Assembly: GCA_946478775.1 (NCBI GenBank)
Contig: CAMLDR010000025.1
Coordinates: 1 to 33,464 of the forward strand
Length of the DNA stretch: 33,464 nt
Origin: an uncultured Flavobacteriales bacterium
GTDB lineage: Bacteria; Bacteroidota; Bacteroidia; Flavobacteriales; Crocinitomicaceae
Direction of reading: 5' to 3'
Within the stretch, counting starts at the first letter, position 1. Every line of letters begins with the position of its first letter. A program made the translations under genes and the position numbers. The notes beneath the pieces were generated by a model. It worked only from the letters and a program-made list of their open reading frames with translations, was not told the DNA's origin and ran no database searches. Positions 31,655-33,464 of the stretch are shown one piece after another.

Positions 31655-33464
31655 TTATTTCAATAATTGCACGTGTCCTATTTTCGTGATCTTTTTATCC
31701 GATCCTGATGATTTGAAACGAATTGTCCAGGTATAGATCCCCGACTTACACAATTCTCCATTATATGTTCCGTCCCAGCCAACTTCGGTGTTATTTGATT
31801 CGAATAAAGTTTCTCCCCATCGATTATAAATCGTCATGGTATAATTGTACGGATCAAAACCGGAAGTAAATACAGGGAAAAATACATTGTTGAATTCATC
31901 ACCATCCGGTGTAAAGGTATTTGGAACATAAAAAACCAATTCTTCTTCGATAGTGACCGTTAATTGGGTCATGTCCAGACAGTTCCCGGCATTGTTTGCA
32001 ATCAATGTGATTACATAGCTTCCCGCACCTCCGGTATACGTATGGCTTGGATTAAACAAGTTGCTTACTTCTCCGTCGCCAAAATCCCAGGAATAAATAG
32101 TCGCGTTAGACGAAGAGTTAATCGTATGGAATTCCGGGTTCATTAAGCCGTGTACCGGATTATTTACTGAAAATGCGGCTACCGCATTCGGAAGTACACA
32201 AACAAAGCTTGGGAACGTAGTGGTTGTTGAACATCCTGCTGAACTCACAGAAGTGACTGTTAGGTCGTAGCATCCCGGATTGTTGAATGTGTGATCAACA
32301 CTGTCCAATTGATTTGAATTGGCAGATCCGTCACCAAAATCCCAGGTAATTGAACCGGACGAAGGAGTACTTTCATCTGTCAGTGTGGCTGTAAACGGCG
32401 CGCAACCTGATGAATTCGGAGTAGCAATTTGTACCACCGGCATAGGATTTACTAAGATGGTCAGCATTCCGGGTGTTGCACAACCTCCCGTAAGATTATA
32501 GGATATGATATGAGCGCCAGGCCCGGCCAGTGACGGTGAAAATTCACCGCTTGCTCCATCCGCAATTCCATCTCCTGACCAGATACCGCCTTGTATACTG
32601 GCAGAAAGGAGGGAGCTAGAAGCTGTTTCACAGAAAGGCCCTGCAGCAGTAATGACAGGCATTTGTGCAGAGTTGACAACTACTGTTGTTGTGGTGGAAG
32701 ACGTACATCCGTTCAAAGTCGTATTTACCGTATAGGTTCCTCCTGCACTTAGTGTAGCAGGAGCAGAAGCGTTTTGAGTAGAAGCTGTGAAACCATTCGG
32801 TCCGGACCAGCTGTAATTCGTTCCCGGTAAGCTGTTTGCTGTAAGTAGTAAGGTAGTTCCTTCACACAAAGGACCATTGTTGGCAGCCGTTACCGTTGGA
32901 ATCGGATTAACAGTTACGGTCATAGTTGCGCTATTGGTACAAGTTCCTACACTTCCGGTAACCGTGTAGGTGGTCGTAACACTTGGATTTGCAGTAACAT
33001 TTGCACCGGTTACAGCAGACAATCCAATCGAAGGACTCCAGCTGTAAGTAGTAGCTCCTGATGCATTTAACGGAGTGGAAGCGCCATTGCAAATACTCGT
33101 ACTCGGAGATGCAGTTACCGTAATCGGTGTTACGGTGACAGTAACAGGTAAAGAAGCCGTACAGCTTCCGCTGGTTCCAGAAACAGTATAAGTGGTTGTT
33201 GTGGATGGATTTGCGGTTACACTTGCTCCCGTAGTAGAAGATAAACCTGTTGACGGTGACCAGGAATAGTTCGTTGCTCCCGTTGCCGTTAATGTCGTGG
33301 ATGCTCCGCTGCAGATGCTTGCATTCGGGGATACCGTAAGAGCGAGAGGAGTTACAGTTACCGTTACTGTTTGGGTTGCAGAACAGCTTCCGCTTGTTCC
33401 GGTAACGGTGTAAGTTGTTGTTGTCGTTGGGCTTGCACTCACACTGGCTCCTGTAGAAGCAGAT
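31655..33464 (-). CDS. Large repetitive surface protein with PKD domains and T9SS type B sorting domain, N-terminus missing
   Basis: At least 602 residues are in the window and the frame stays open to the right edge, so the GTG at 33442 is not the start. From the visible N-terminal side come three copies (one cut) of a 74-residue Ig-like repeat (YSWSPSTGLSS, then TTTTYTVSGTSGSC, then SICSGASTTLTATG), two further related domains, two PKD domains marked by WDFGDG, and the gliding-motility-associated C-terminal domain: VPNTFTPDGDEFNNVF, then YNRWGETLFES and GWDGTYNG. The last is the T9SS type B signal used by SprB-like adhesins. Such proteins are secreted to the surface and serve in adhesion or gliding. 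Total size and other domains cannot be known here. Confidence 0.93.
   Translation of the reverse strand, partial: SASTGASVSASPTTTTTYTVTGTSGSCSATQTVTVTVTPLALTVSPNASICSGASTTLTATGATNYSWSPSTGLSSTTGASVTANPSTTTTYTVSGTSGSCTASLPVTVTVTPITVTASPSTSICNGASTPLNASGATTYSWSPSIGLSAVTGANVTANPSVTTTYTVTGSVGTCTNSATMTVTVNPIPTVTAANNGPLCEGTTLLLTANSLPGTNYSWSGPNGFTASTQNASAPATLSAGGTYTVNTTLNGCTSSTTTTVVVNSAQMPVITAAGPFCETASSSLLSASIQGGIWSGDGIADGASGEFSPSLAGPGAHIISYNLTGGCATPGMLTILVNPMPVVQIATPNSSGCAPFTATLTDESTPSSGSITWDFGDGSANSNQLDSVDHTFNNPGCYDLTVTSVSSAGCSTTTTFPSFVCVLPNAVAAFSVNNPVHGLMNPEFHTINSSSNATIYSWDFGDGEVSNLFNPSHTYTGGAGSYVITLIANNAGNCLDMTQLTVTIEEELVFYVPNTFTPDGDEFNNVFFPVFTSGFDPYNYTMTIYNRWGETLFESNNTEVGWDGTYNGELCKSGIYTWTIRFKSSGSDKKITKIGHVQLLK
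32930..33464. repeat. 222-bp tandem repeat inside the surface-protein gene
   Basis: Matching points, for example the TAAGTKGTTG-like site at 32967, 33189 and 33411, are exactly 222 bases apart, equal to 74 codons. Copies differ at many third positions, so they are old or kept apart by drift. The array runs off the right edge. Confidence 0.75.

Noticed and set aside
1..33464. Defence system, prophage or integrated element
   Set aside because: No integrase, transposase, restriction, toxin-antitoxin or CRISPR gene was recognised; gene content is housekeeping and envelope functions.

Overview
This window looks like the chromosome of a Bacteroidota bacterium, most likely order Flavobacteriales; a Fluviicola/Crocinitomicaceae-like genome is only a guess. 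The evidence is four type A and one type B type IX secretion (T9SS) C-terminal domains, a SusC/TonB-type receptor with a carboxypeptidase-like N-terminal domain, a DUF4249-like lipoprotein, Bacteroidota-style -7 promoter boxes (TAnnTTTG), A-rich leaders instead of strong Shine-Dalgarno sites, and a primary sigma factor of the Bacteroidota type. No tRNA, rRNA, CRISPR array, insertion sequence or prophage was seen. Both edges cut genes: the sigma factor on the left and a large surface protein on the right.

Layout. 1-5.7 kb: end of the primary sigma factor gene (+), then on the minus strand priA, a DUF4249-like lipoprotein and a two-domain VOC protein. 5.7-10.5 kb: a patatin/outer-membrane-barrel fusion (-), an RlmL-type rRNA methyltransferase (+) and a Cys-rich T9SS-secreted protein (-). 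10.6-14.3 kb: citrate synthase and a DPP-IV-like S9 peptidase, both minus and each followed by a strong hairpin. 14.4-22.5 kb: a five-gene plus-strand cluster. 22.5-27.9 kb: a four-gene minus-strand operon (DUF1800, DUF1501-T9SS, an outer-membrane barrel, a lipoprotein). 28.2-31.6 kb: lpdA (-) and an M61 peptidase (+). 31.7 kb to the end: a repetitive T9SS type B surface protein (-).

The most interesting unit is the 14.4-22.5 kb cluster. In order it encodes a lamin-tail-domain T9SS protein, a TonB-dependent receptor, a T9SS-secreted endonuclease I with an OB-fold-like N-terminus, and a 5'-nucleotidase split over two genes in reverse order (the substrate-binding half is a lipoprotein; the metallophosphoesterase half has a Tat-like signal). 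Together these suggest extracellular nucleic-acid breakdown, uptake, and nucleotide dephosphorylation in the cell envelope, that is, phosphate and nucleoside scavenging. The individual families are known; joining them into one pathway is inference. A recognisable promoter lies about 220 bp upstream, and the leader holds two small hairpins and a 43-codon ORF that overlaps the first gene by ATGA.

The second interesting unit is the DUF1800/DUF1501 operon. The DUF1501 protein combines a twin-arginine-like N-terminus with a T9SS C-terminal domain, and its DUF1800 partner has no visible signal peptide.

Intergenic DNA carries repeated palindromes. Three near-identical copies share the core GCACGCGATTAATCGCGTGC at gene ends; there is also a 44-bp perfect palindrome after gltA and two larger imperfect inverted repeats. 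Of the four convergent gene junctions, two share the four bases TTAA as overlapping stop codons and the other two hold a copy of the repeated palindrome.
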